A stretch of DNA of 14,675 nucleotides from Christensenella sp. UBA6420 (GTDB lineage: Bacteria; Bacillota; Clostridia; Christensenellales; DTU072): contig DJPE01000022.1 of assembly GCA_002439705.1 (NCBI GenBank), positions 46,213 through 60,887 of the forward strand, given 5' to 3'. Positions within the stretch are counted from its first letter, which is position 1, and each line of letters opens with the position of its first letter. The notes under the pieces were generated by a model. It worked only from the letters and a program-made list of their open reading frames with translations, was not told the origin of the DNA and ran no database searches. The position numbers and the translations under genes are program-made. This document shows, in pieces, positions 1 to 7,352 of the stretch.

Positions 1-1
1 T

Positions 2-130
2 TCTTCTTTCCGTCCCGATTGCGACTATATAGAAATAAGTGCGAGAACGGGTAAGGGTATAGAAGACCTTAAAAAGAAAATTGCCGAAACTCTGTTCGGC
101 GAAGCTAAAAACGATAATTACGATTTTTAA
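2..130 (+). CDS. C-terminal fragment of a probable GTPase (5' end outside window)
   Basis: This is an open frame entering from the left edge, 42 residues followed by TAA. It contains IEISARTGKGIEDLKKKI, which resembles the G5 'SA-x-TG-x-G' guanine-specificity loop of TRAFAC GTPases followed by the last helix of the G domain. Only about 18 residues follow that helix, and they are acidic and Asn-rich. The G domain therefore appears to lie at the protein's C-terminus. MnmE, Der and Era are poor fits because each carries a further domain after G5, and there is no MnmE-type terminal Cys motif. The family is not decided. The gene converges on the acetyltransferase with a 34-nt gap and no clear terminator. 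The frame is certain but the GTPase assignment rests on one short motif. Confidence 0.5.
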   Translation, partial: SSFRPDCDYIEISARTGKGIEDLKKKIAETLFGEAKNDNYDF

Positions 131-164
131 TTTTACGGCGTAGCAGACCGCGCCGCAACGAAAA

Positions 165-602
165 TTATTCTTTTATCATTTGAAGATAATCGAGATAGTC
201 GTATCCTAATTTTTTGTAAAGGGAAGCGGCTCTTTCGTTTTCTTTCGTGACTTCGAGTCTAAACCTTTTCGCTACGTTTTTATATTCGTTTTCAACGTAT
301 GAAAAGAACTCTTTTCCGATGCCGTGGCTACGGAATTCCGACTTAACGAACATCTCTTCGCCCCATACTACTATTCCGCCGCATTCGTTGGAATAGGTAA
401 CGGCAAGCAAGAAGTAAGCTACTCTTTGTCCGTCGATTTCGTAAATGAAACACCTTGCGAAAGGCGATTTATTCATTAAAAGATCGAAAGTTTTTTCAAA
501 GTTTTCTTTCGGTACGGAATGGATAACCGCAGGCGAAGAGTAAAATTCTTCGCATGAAGAAACGAAAAAATCTTTATCCGTCGCGTTAATTTCTCTGATC
601 AT
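165..602 (-). CDS. GNAT-family N-acetyltransferase
   Basis: A 145-residue single-domain protein, typical of the GCN5-related fold, which transfers an acetyl group from acetyl-CoA to an amine. Motif A, the acetyl-CoA pyrophosphate-binding loop, is FRSHGIGKEF at residues 90-99 (R91, G94, G96). Motif B follows as LEVTKENERAASLYKKLGY (about 116-134), with the usual Asn and the Tyr that often serves as general acid. The first 80 residues form the variable substrate-binding half, so the substrate cannot be named. It could be a small molecule, an antibiotic or a protein N-terminus. The start is supported by an AAGGTGG ribosome binding site 4 nt upstream (607-613 on the opposite strand) and a promoter just beyond. 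It stands alone, convergent with the GTPase fragment and divergent from the SRP RNA gene. Confidence 0.9.
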   Translation of the reverse strand: MIREINATDKDFFVSSCEEFYSSPAVIHSVPKENFEKTFDLLMNKSPFARCFIYEIDGQRVAYFLLAVTYSNECGGIVVWGEEMFVKSEFRSHGIGKEFFSYVENEYKNVAKRFRLEVTKENERAASLYKKLGYDYLDYLQMIKE

Positions 603-623
603 TTTACCACCTTGTTTTTACGG

Positions 624-652
624 ATTATAACAAACCGAAACGGCGTTGTCAA
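624..652 (-). promoter_or_regulatory. Consensus sigma-A promoter of the acetyltransferase gene
   Basis: Read on the - strand this is TTGACA, 17 bp, TATAAT: a perfect match to both hexamers at the optimal spacing. It also has TGT immediately before the -10, giving an extended -10 TGn. Predicted transcription starts near 617, leaving a leader of about 15 nt that holds the ribosome binding site. No operator-like repeat is visible around it. Confidence 0.85.
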
Positions 653-744
653 GGCGGGCGGGTTCGTATAAACGCTCGGCGGTTTTGCCGTTTTCGCTAA
701 AATTCGACGCAAAAGAAGCAACGAAACGCTCTATAGAAAAATAC

Positions 745-773
745 TTGATTTTATTTTTGAGATAGTATATAAT
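745..773 (+). promoter_or_regulatory. Sigma-A promoter of the SRP RNA gene
   Basis: TTGATT at 745-750, a 17-bp spacer, and TATAAT at 768-773. The first base of the RNA's terminal helix (780) lies 7 nt past the -10, where initiation is expected. The promoter and the RNA boundary therefore support each other. Confidence 0.85.
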
Positions 774-779
774 CTTTGT

Positions 780-1042
780 GATGCTAGACGGGGAGCCAGC
801 GGTGCCCTGTGACCTGCAATCCGCTATAGCAGGGTCGAACGCCCACCGAGGTATATTCTATGGAAAGCCGATGGGAATAAGGGATGTTGATAATAAGGTC
901 TCGTACAATTTCGCGTTGTGAACTATGTCAGGGCTTGACCGCAGCAGCATTAAGCAAAGTTGCGGAATGTGTTACGAGGAAGCTTTAGAGGAGTTACCTG
1001 TTTTCAAGCCGATTCGGTAGAGTATATCGGAGTGGGTGCATC
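780..1042 (+). ncRNA. ffs: Signal recognition particle RNA, large Gram-positive type with Alu domain
   Basis: This is the RNA scaffold of the signal recognition particle, which binds Ffh and directs ribosomes making membrane proteins to FtsY. The 5' Alu domain is recognised by GCTAGACGGGGAG, the GGTGCCCTGT loop and CAATCCGCTATAGCAGGGT, all close to the Bacillus/Clostridium scRNA. The S domain is shown by ATGTCAGG on one side and AGCAGCATTAAGCAAAGT on the other, which form the conserved symmetric loop bound by the Ffh M domain. The ends pair (GATGC at 780-784 with GCATC at 1038-1042), giving about 263 nt, close to the roughly 270 nt of Bacillus scRNA. The apical loop is odd. Where most bacteria have a GGAA tetraloop, this RNA reads UGAC (936-939) closed by a U-C mismatch. 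It is a single free-standing gene. Confidence 0.93.
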
Positions 1043-1050
1043 TTTTTTTT
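1038..1050 (+). terminator. 3' end and T-run of the SRP RNA gene
   Basis: The 3' strand of the RNA's closing helix (GCATC, 1038-1042) runs directly into eight T residues (1043-1050). This is the usual way these RNAs end, with the RNA's own base-paired stem standing in for the terminator hairpin. Confidence 0.6.
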
Positions 1051-1144
1051 GTAAGGTTTTCGCAGCGTAAAAGCCGTATTTTTATTCAGAGCGCAGTATT
1101 ACGAGCAATTTAATCGGAAAGAATACTAAAAGACGGCTAAAATC

Positions 1145-1173
1145 TTGACTTGCGAGAATAATATATGTATAAT
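1145..1173 (+). promoter_or_regulatory. Sigma-A promoter of the pepF-dnaB operon
   Basis: TTGACT at 1145-1150, a 17-bp spacer, and TATAAT at 1168-1173, followed by an AT-rich stretch. Predicted initiation near 1180 gives a leader of about 26 nt containing ACGAGG at 1193-1198 ahead of the pepF ATG. The stretch 1051-1144 between the SRP RNA and this promoter holds nothing recognisable. Confidence 0.8.
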
Positions 1174-1205
1174 ACAATATATTATTTTATTAAACGAGGT
1201 AAATT

Positions 1206-2990
1206 ATGAACGAAATACTTACCAGAAAAGACGTTCCCGACAACAGAAAATGGTGCGTTGAAGATATACTTAAAGAAAGCGAAATCGACAGTTATTTTAC
1301 CGAAGTTCGCGCGGGCTTTGCGGAAATCACCGCTTTCAAAAACAAACTCACGCCCGACAACGCCATCGAATGTTTGCTTACGATGAGCAAAATTTCTTAC
1401 AAACTTACCAAACTTTACGTTTTCATTTATCTTAAAAGCGACGAAGATAAATCGGTGACCAGGTATCAGGAACTTTGCGAAAAGGTTTCCATGCTCGCGG
1501 TAGAATACGGCGAAGTTACTTCTTTCGTTTCGCCCACGCTCGCGTCCTTTAAGAAAGAACAGCTCATAGCTATGCGCGACAGCGAGAAGTACAACTATTT
1601 CAGCATGTATCTCGACGACCTTATCCGCACGAAAAAGCACCTTTTGAGCCAAAAGGAGGAAGCGCTCCTTTCTCAGGTAGATTCCTTCGCGGGCGATTTC
1701 AAGACCGTGTTCGGAATGTTCGATAACGTCGACGTAAACTTAGGGGAAATAGAACTCGACGGGAAGAAAGTTAAACTTACTCACGGACTTTATTCCGTTC
1801 TTATGCAAAATCCCGATTCCGAAATAAGAAGACAGGCGTACGAAACCTACTATAACGGTTTTATTTCCTATATAAACACCATCGCCGCGAACTACGCCGG
1901 CAACGTAAAACAAAACTATTTCAAAGCGAAAGCGAGAAAATATAAATCCTGTCTTGAAGCGGCTCTTTACGGAGAAAATATCCCCGTTAAGGTTTACGAC
2001 AACCTTTTAAAAACCGTCAAAAAGTACACTCCGCTGATGTACAAGTATATGGCTTTGCGTAAAAAAGCGTTAAAACTTAAAGAAATGCACATGTACGACG
2101 TGTATATGCCGATTGTTAAAGACAGAGATACTCTTACCGACTACGACGAAGCGTACGAAATAGTCTGCGAAGCGTTGAAGCCGTTGGGCGAAGAATACGG
2201 TAAGGTATTGAGGAGTGCGAAGACGGAAGGATGGATAGACGTGGAAGAAACCGCCAACAAACGCAGCGGAGCTTACTCCTGGGGAGCTTACGGAACTCAT
2301 CCGTTCGTATTGCTCAACCATAAGGGAACTATTCACGACGTATTCACCATAGCGCACGAAATGGGACACGCTATGCACAGCTATTACAGCAACAAAACGC
2401 AGTGTTACGAAAAAGCCGACTACGTTATTTTCGTAGCCGAAATAGCAAGCACGGTTAATGAAGTTTTACTTATAAAACACCTTTCAAAGACCGCCGAAGG
2501 CGAAGACAGAATTTATCTTCTCTCTTACTACGTCGATATGATAAGAACCACGTTGTTCCGTCAGACGATGTTCGCCGAGTTTGAAAAGTTCTCTCACGGC
2601 GTAATCGAAAGCGGCGAAGCTCTTTCCGCGGAAAAGATGACCGAATACTATCGTAATCTTAACGAACAATATTACGGCAATGCGGTAATAAGCGATAAAT
2701 GCATCGGATACGAATGGGCGAGAATACCGCATTTTTATACCGACTTCTACGTTTATAAGTACGCCACGGGTATAACCTGCGCCATAAACATCGCCAACGC
2801 TATCCTTAAAGACAACAAATTCGTCGATAAATATAAGATGTTTTTAAGCTCCGGGAGTAGTATATATCCTATGGAAATACTTTCTCTCGTCGACCTTGAC
2901 CTTACGACTAAGGTTCCGTACGAAAACGCTATGAAAGACTTCGGCGAAGCTCTTACCGAACTTACCGCTCTTATAAAAGCAAGAAAGTAA
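1206..2990 (+). CDS. pepF: Oligoendopeptidase F (M3 family zinc metallopeptidase)
   Basis: A cytoplasmic zinc endopeptidase that cuts short oligopeptides, so that peptides taken up or released by the proteasome-like proteases are recycled. The catalytic motif is HEMGH at residues 384-388 within TIAHEMGHAMHSYYSN. Two His and E412 (in FVAEIASTVNE, the usual distance downstream) bind zinc, and E385 is the catalytic base. The N-terminal half is the helical M3B/PepF domain (TRKDVPDNRKWCVEDIL near the start is typical). Its 594 residues match the family's usual length of about 600, and there is no signal peptide. The ATG has a GAGG ribosome binding site 7 nt upstream and lies 33 nt past the promoter. 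It is the first gene of an apparent operon with the membrane protein and dnaB. No functional link to dnaB is known. Confidence 0.96.
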   Translation: MNEILTRKDVPDNRKWCVEDILKESEIDSYFTEVRAGFAEITAFKNKLTPDNAIECLLTMSKISYKLTKLYVFIYLKSDEDKSVTRYQELCEKVSMLAVEYGEVTSFVSPTLASFKKEQLIAMRDSEKYNYFSMYLDDLIRTKKHLLSQKEEALLSQVDSFAGDFKTVFGMFDNVDVNLGEIELDGKKVKLTHGLYSVLMQNPDSEIRRQAYETYYNGFISYINTIAANYAGNVKQNYFKAKARKYKSCLEAALYGENIPVKVYDNLLKTVKKYTPLMYKYMALRKKALKLKEMHMYDVYMPIVKDRDTLTDYDEAYEIVCEALKPLGEEYGKVLRSAKTEGWIDVEETANKRSGAYSWGAYGTHPFVLLNHKGTIHDVFTIAHEMGHAMHSYYSNKTQCYEKADYVIFVAEIASTVNEVLLIKHLSKTAEGEDRIYLLSYYVDMIRTTLFRQTMFAEFEKFSHGVIESGEALSAEKMTEYYRNLNEQYYGNAVISDKCIGYEWARIPHFYTDFYVYKYATGITCAINIANAILKDNKFVDKYKMFLSSGSSIYPMEILSLVDLDLTTKVPYENAMKDFGEALTELTALIKARK

Positions 2991-3002
2991 TAAGGAGTTA
3001 TT

Positions 3003-3869
3003 TTGACCTTAAAAAGGAAAATTCCGTTCGTTATCGTTCTGACCGTCGCGACGATAATAGTCGTCGCGGCGTCCGTATGTTTTTCCGACTTCTCGGCTTA
3101 CGCCGATACCGATTCGCCCGATTTATGCGGACTTGACGAACTTAAAGATATAGGCTACGATCTGAAAGGCTACGACGCCGAAATAGGGTATTACAGCTAT
3201 ACTTTGAGTAATTCGGGCGTGTATATCGCGTTTGAAGTGACTTTGGATAAAGACTTTCTCGCGAGAGCGGGAGTAGTCGAAGACTGCGTGTATCACTATC
3301 CCGAAATGTTCGGCGAGTTGGAGACCGCGTTTACCACGATGGGCTATACCGTAGACTGCGACGAGTACAACGGACAATTACTTGCGAGCGTAACTTTCGA
3401 CAGCACGACCGATTACTATATCGCGACGGGAAGGGACGGATACGAAAGTAACGAGTCTTCCGCCACGGTAAAGAAAGGATTTTTATACAACGATTATTAT
3501 TCTTCCACCGTCACCGTATTTTCTTCGGTGGAAGACGAAGGTAATCTTCTGAACCTGATTTACGGAAAGTGTCTTGCTCTCGGAGCGGAAAAGGAAAAAA
3601 TCAAACTGTCGTACTTTTACGGTACGCCGTATAAGATTATTTCCACCGACGCCGACCAAGTAGGGTATAACTACAACAAAAAACTCTACGTTCACAGGTT
3701 CGATATGACTCCCGAAACGAAAGACAGGGAGATACATTTTACGCAACACAGCCCGAATCCGTGGGCGTTCTATCTTATAGCGGTAATAGTCGCTATCCCC
3801 GTGATAGCCGTTCCGCTTGCGATAGCCATTACGAAACGAAAGAAAAAGGAGGGAACGAATGGCAGATAA
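3003..3869 (+). CDS. Unrecognised membrane protein with signal peptide and C-terminal anchor
   Basis: I do not recognise this 288-residue protein. It has a basic N-terminus (TLKRK), a hydrophobic stretch at about 8-25 and an A-Y-A signal-peptidase-like site at 32-34. An extracytoplasmic part of about 215 residues follows, rich in Tyr, Asp and Ser. A second transmembrane segment at about 254-276 ends in the basic tail TKRKKKEGTNGR. The predicted topology is type I: ectodomain outside, short basic tail inside. C26 is not in a good lipobox, because Val precedes it, so a lipoprotein is unlikely. The start is TTG, chosen because AAGGAG (2992-2997) lies 5 nt upstream and the signal peptide begins there. 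It starts 12 nt after pepF and overlaps dnaB by 11 nt, so translation is probably coupled to both. Confidence 0.82.
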   Translation: MTLKRKIPFVIVLTVATIIVVAASVCFSDFSAYADTDSPDLCGLDELKDIGYDLKGYDAEIGYYSYTLSNSGVYIAFEVTLDKDFLARAGVVEDCVYHYPEMFGELETAFTTMGYTVDCDEYNGQLLASVTFDSTTDYYIATGRDGYESNESSATVKKGFLYNDYYSSTVTVFSSVEDEGNLLNLIYGKCLALGAEKEKIKLSYFYGTPYKIISTDADQVGYNYNKKLYVHRFDMTPETKDREIHFTQHSPNPWAFYLIAVIVAIPVIAVPLAIAITKRKKKEGTNGR

Positions 3870-5295
3870 ACCCGTAGCAAACGACGGAAAAAAACTTAAA
3901 GTTTTTCCGAACAATTTCGAAGCGGAACAGTCGGTTTTGTGCTGTTTGTTAATCGACGGCAACGCCGTCCGTAATCTCGTAGGTAAGTTGGAATCGGAAT
4001 GTTTTTATAACCTAAAAAACAGAAAGATTTACGACGCGATGTGCGCACTTTTTAACAGCGATACGCCGATAGACATAATTACCGTTTACGACTATATGGA
4101 AAAGGCGGGTACGGCGGACGAAAACACGCTTACTTACCTTACCACGCTCAATACTTTGCTCCCGTCGGGAGCGAATTACCAACAGTATTCGAAACTTATT
4201 TACAGAGATATGGTTTTGCGTACCGTTATTACGAGCTGTAACAGTATTATAGAAAAGGCTTACGACAGTACCGACGCCGACGAAGTGGTGCGTTACGCCG
4301 AAAAGGTAATTTACGACATATCCAAAGATATGAGCCACAACGAGCTTACCCACGTCAGCAAAGCAACCATAGAAGTTATGGAGCGTATCGAAAAACTCAA
4401 AAAGGACAAAAACGCTTTCCGCGGAATTTCCACAGGGTTCAGAACTTACGATAAAATTACGGGCGGATTACAAAACGGCGACCTTGTCATTCTGGCTGCC
4501 CGTCCTTCCGTCGGTAAAACGGCGTTCGCTCTCAATATAGTAGCCAATATCGTCAACAGAAAAAGCGACGAAAACAAGTGTATCGCCATTTATTCTTTGG
4601 AAATGCCCGCAATGCAGCTTGCTCAGAGAATGATGTGCAATATAGGCGGCGTTCCTATGGACGACGTAAAGACGGCTCAGCTTAAAGGCGACGGCGACAC
4701 AAGATTATGGAAAGTAACGCAGAAGTTGTCTAATTCGAAAGTTTACATAAACGACAGCTCGGTGGTCACTCCCGCGGAAATAATAAGTCAATGCAGAAGG
4801 CTCGGAGCCGAACACAATAACGGACGCGTAGACCTTATAGTAATCGACTACTTACAGCTTATGACGAGCGGGACTTCATCGAAAGGCGGCGAAGTAAACC
4901 GTCAGCAGGAAGTAGCCAATATGAGTCGTATGATGAAAGTTATGTCAAGGGAACTGAATTGTCCCGTCATTTTGTTGAGTCAGATGTCCCGTAGCGTGGA
5001 ACAGAGAAAAGAAAAGACGGTTCAGCTAAGCGACCTAAGAGAATCTGGCGCGATAGAACAGGACGCGGATATAGTATTGTTCCTGTCGAGAGAAATCGAA
5101 GAAGACAGAAACCACTCGCCGATTATTCTCACGATAGCAAAACACAGAAACGGCGAATGCGGGCAGATAAGGCTTAACTTGCAGGGCGACGTAATGACTT
5201 TCGTCGAGAGCGGCGACCAGAACTTCGACCACAAGGCTTCGGCGGAGAAAAAAATGCCGTCGCAGACGGAAACGTCCACCGAAAACAATATATAA
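3859..5295 (+). CDS. dnaB: Replicative DNA helicase DnaB
   Basis: The hexameric 5'-3' helicase that unwinds DNA at the replication fork and recruits primase (called DnaC in Bacillus). Residues about 12-115 are the helical N-terminal domain that mediates the collar and primase contact. The RecA-like ATPase domain starts near 185 (GISTGFRTYDKITGGLQNGD). Walker A is ARPSVGKT at 214-221, with Val where Met is usual. Walker B is LIVIDYLQLM with D330. Later motifs are LLSQMSRSVEQR, LSDLRESGAIEQDAD and AKHRNG, the DNA-binding and arginine-finger end. The 478 residues are slightly longer than the usual 440-460 because of a low-complexity polar tail. No intein is present. The ATG lies inside the previous gene, with AAGGAGGG just upstream. 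The usual partner rplI is not adjacent here. Confidence 0.97.
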   Translation: MADKPVANDGKKLKVFPNNFEAEQSVLCCLLIDGNAVRNLVGKLESECFYNLKNRKIYDAMCALFNSDTPIDIITVYDYMEKAGTADENTLTYLTTLNTLLPSGANYQQYSKLIYRDMVLRTVITSCNSIIEKAYDSTDADEVVRYAEKVIYDISKDMSHNELTHVSKATIEVMERIEKLKKDKNAFRGISTGFRTYDKITGGLQNGDLVILAARPSVGKTAFALNIVANIVNRKSDENKCIAIYSLEMPAMQLAQRMMCNIGGVPMDDVKTAQLKGDGDTRLWKVTQKLSNSKVYINDSSVVTPAEIISQCRRLGAEHNNGRVDLIVIDYLQLMTSGTSSKGGEVNRQQEVANMSRMMKVMSRELNCPVILLSQMSRSVEQRKEKTVQLSDLRESGAIEQDADIVLFLSREIEEDRNHSPIILTIAKHRNGECGQIRLNLQGDVMTFVESGDQNFDHKASAEKKMPSQTETSTENNI

Positions 5296-5307
5296 TCGTC
5301 TAAAAAA

Positions 5308-5336
5308 TTGCAAAACGACTTTTTATATGGTATCAT
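5308..5336 (+). promoter_or_regulatory. Extended -10 promoter of the tig-clpP-clpX-engB operon
   Basis: TTGCAA at 5308-5313, a 17-bp spacer, and TATCAT at 5331-5336, preceded by TGG (extended -10 TGn). Transcription is predicted near 5343, giving a long leader of about 119 nt before tig. No CtsR, HrcA/CIRCE or similar heat-shock operator is visible, unlike many Firmicute clp promoters. Confidence 0.65.
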
Positions 5337-5362
5337 ACTACATTAGGTAAAGAGCCGAAGAA

Positions 5363-5397
5363 CGTCGGCGTTGCGGTTTACCGCAGCAAATCCGACG
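5363..5397 (+). promoter_or_regulatory. Two-tier stem-loop in the tig 5' leader
   Basis: An outer stem CGTCGG (5363-5368) pairs with CCGACG (5392-5397). An inner perfect hairpin TGCGG-TTTA-CCGCA (5372-5385) sits within it. No T-run follows, so it is not an intrinsic terminator of dnaB. It lies mid-leader, 64 nt before the tig start codon, and could be an mRNA stability or translational control element. It matches no riboswitch class I recognise. Confidence 0.45.
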
Positions 5398-5461
5398 GTT
5401 ATAAATAAACGAACGAAAACAAAAACGCACAATAAACGGAAAACACACGGAGGTAATATAA

Positions 5462-6715
5462 ATGGAATACTCAATTCAAAAACTTAGCAAGTCCAAAGTG
5501 GAAATTGCTATTAACGTGACCAAAGAGGAATGGGCTGCGGACGTCAAACAGTCCTATGAGAAGAATAAATACAAATATTCTCTCGAAGGTTTCAGAAAAG
5601 GTAAAGTTCCTATGAACGTACTTATTAACCGTTTCGGAAAGGAATTCCTTTACGAAGACGCTCTCGACGAAACCCTTTCCAAACACTATTCCGAAATTAT
5701 CAAGAACGATAATCTCGAAGTAGTAGGCGATCCCGACGTAGACCTTAAAGAGGTAAGCGAAGACGGAATCAAAGCAGTGATCACCGTTGCGGTAAAACCC
5801 GAATTCACGCTCGGACAATATAAAGGACTCACTTTCAAGAAAGGAAGCACCAAAGTGACCGCAAAAGAAGTTCAGGCTGTCATCGACAGAGAATTAAATA
5901 ACCGCGCCAGACTCGTCGAAAAGACCGATGGCGAAGTAGCTAAGGGCGACACCGTCGTGCTCGATTACAGCGGAAGCATCGACGGAGTTAAGTTCGACGG
6001 CGGCACCGCGGAAAATCAGCGTCTCGAAATCGGAAGCGGAGCGTTTATCCCCGGATTCGAAGATCAGCTTATCGGTATGAAAGCTGGCGAAAGCAAGGAT
6101 ATTACCGTTACTTTCCCGAAAGATTACACCGCGGACCTTGCGGGTAAGGAAGCCGTATTTGCAATTACAATTCACGAAATACATACCAAAGAACTCCCCG
6201 TACTCGACGACGAATTCGTAAAAGACATCGACGACGAACTCAACACCGTAGCCGAATGGAAAGCTCAGATTAAGAAAGAACTCGCTCCCAAGAAGGAAGA
6301 GAACGCGGAAGCCAAACTCGAAAACGATATGATAGACGCTATCGTTAAGAACACCGAAATCGAAATTCCCGAATGTATGGTAGAAGAAGAACTCGATTAC
6401 AGAATTCAGGAACTCGAACACAGCATGTCGCAGTACGGACTCAAATTCGAAGATTATCTTAAATACACCGGCACTACCGTCGAAGACATCAAGAAAGAAA
6501 AACGCGCGGAAGCCGTCAAGAACATTAAGAGTCGTCTCGTTATCGAAGCTATCCTTAAAGAAGAGAAAATCGAAGTCAGCCCCGAAGAACTCAACGCCGA
6601 ATTCGATAAGCTTGACGAAAAAGAAAAGAATCCGCAGTATATGAGTTATCTCGCAAATAAACTCGTTATCGACAAATTATTTGCGTTCCTTAAGGATAAC
6701 AATGAAATAAAATAG
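5462..6715 (+). CDS. tig: Trigger factor, ribosome-bound chaperone and prolyl isomerase
   Basis: It binds the ribosome next to the exit tunnel and shields nascent chains. The ribosome-docking signature is GFRKGKVP at residues 43-50 in the N-terminal domain (1-115). A FKBP-type peptidyl-prolyl isomerase domain spans about 160-242 (GDTVVLDYSG, IPGFEDQLIGMKAGE, VTFPKDY). The C-terminal helical chaperone body runs from about 243 to 417 and is very rich in Glu and Lys. The 417 residues match the usual 420-430. GGAGG at 5450-5454 sits 7 nt before the ATG. It is the first gene of a cluster with clpP and clpX, an arrangement conserved in many bacteria that couples folding to degradation. The 48-nt gap to clpP contains no terminator. 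Confidence 0.97.
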   Translation: MEYSIQKLSKSKVEIAINVTKEEWAADVKQSYEKNKYKYSLEGFRKGKVPMNVLINRFGKEFLYEDALDETLSKHYSEIIKNDNLEVVGDPDVDLKEVSEDGIKAVITVAVKPEFTLGQYKGLTFKKGSTKVTAKEVQAVIDRELNNRARLVEKTDGEVAKGDTVVLDYSGSIDGVKFDGGTAENQRLEIGSGAFIPGFEDQLIGMKAGESKDITVTFPKDYTADLAGKEAVFAITIHEIHTKELPVLDDEFVKDIDDELNTVAEWKAQIKKELAPKKEENAEAKLENDMIDAIVKNTEIEIPECMVEEELDYRIQELEHSMSQYGLKFEDYLKYTGTTVEDIKKEKRAEAVKNIKSRLVIEAILKEEKIEVSPEELNAEFDKLDEKEKNPQYMSYLANKLVIDKLFAFLKDNNEIK

Positions 6716-6763
6716 TCAATATAATAAGGATAAAATAATAAACACGGAAACCAGGAGGAATAT

Positions 6764-7348
6764 ATGACCTTACCTTACGTAATCGAAAAAGACGCTCGGG
6801 GAGAACGCACTTACGACCTTTACAGCCGTTTGCTCGAAGACAGAATTATATTTTTGAGCGGTGAAGTGAATGACCAGGTCGCAAGCAGTATCGTGGCACA
6901 GATGCTTTATCTCGAAACGAAAGACCCGTCCAAAGATATAAGCCTTTACATTAACAGCCCCGGCGGTTCGGTCACTGCGGGGATGGCAATATTCGACACA
7001 ATGAACTACATTAAATGCGACGTCAGTACGATTTGCGTAGGTCTGGCGGCGAGTATGGGTGCGTTCCTTCTGAGTTCCGGCACAAAAGGCAAACGCTACG
7101 CTTTGCCTAACAGCGAAATCATGATTCACCAGCCCAGCGGCGGCGTTCAGGGACAGGCGAGCGAAATAGCCATAGTAGCGGAAAATATTTTGAAAACGCG
7201 TGCAAAACTCAACCAAATCCTTTCCGAAAACACTAATCAGCCGCTCGAAAAGATAGCCCGCGACGTGGAAAGAGATTTCTATATGGATGCGGAAGAAGCA
7301 CGCGAATACGGGCTTATAGATAAGGTATTTAAGACCCGTAAGGAGTAA
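6764..7348 (+). CDS. clpP: ATP-dependent Clp protease, proteolytic subunit
   Basis: The serine peptidase that forms the double seven-membered barrel and degrades proteins fed by Clp ATPases. The catalytic triad is visible: S97 in GLAASMGAFLL, H122 in EIMIHQPSGG and D171 in VERDFYM. The oxyanion-loop glycines SPGGSVTAGM are at 65-74. The 194 residues match the family. The short N-terminus before YDLYSRLLEDRI is the usual propeptide or axial-loop region. AGGAGG (6753-6758) lies 5 nt before the ATG. It is followed after 4 nt by clpX, its partner ATPase, so the two subunits are made from one transcript. Confidence 0.98.
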   Translation: MTLPYVIEKDARGERTYDLYSRLLEDRIIFLSGEVNDQVASSIVAQMLYLETKDPSKDISLYINSPGGSVTAGMAIFDTMNYIKCDVSTICVGLAASMGAFLLSSGTKGKRYALPNSEIMIHQPSGGVQGQASEIAIVAENILKTRAKLNQILSENTNQPLEKIARDVERDFYMDAEEAREYGLIDKVFKTRKE

Positions 7349-7352
7349 TTGA

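Noticed and set aside
131..164. Possible bidirectional terminator between the convergent genes at the left end
   Set aside because: Only a GGCG/CGCC 4-bp pairing with no clear T-run on either strand.
676..700. Hairpin-like CGGC...GCCG followed by TTTT between the acetyltransferase and SRP RNA genes
   Set aside because: A 4-bp stem with no upstream + strand transcript to terminate. Most likely chance.
5296..5325. Possible terminator after dnaB (TCGT ... ACGA then TTTTT)
   Set aside because: The stem is only about 4 bp with a very long loop, and it overlaps the tig promoter. It is not convincing as a terminator.
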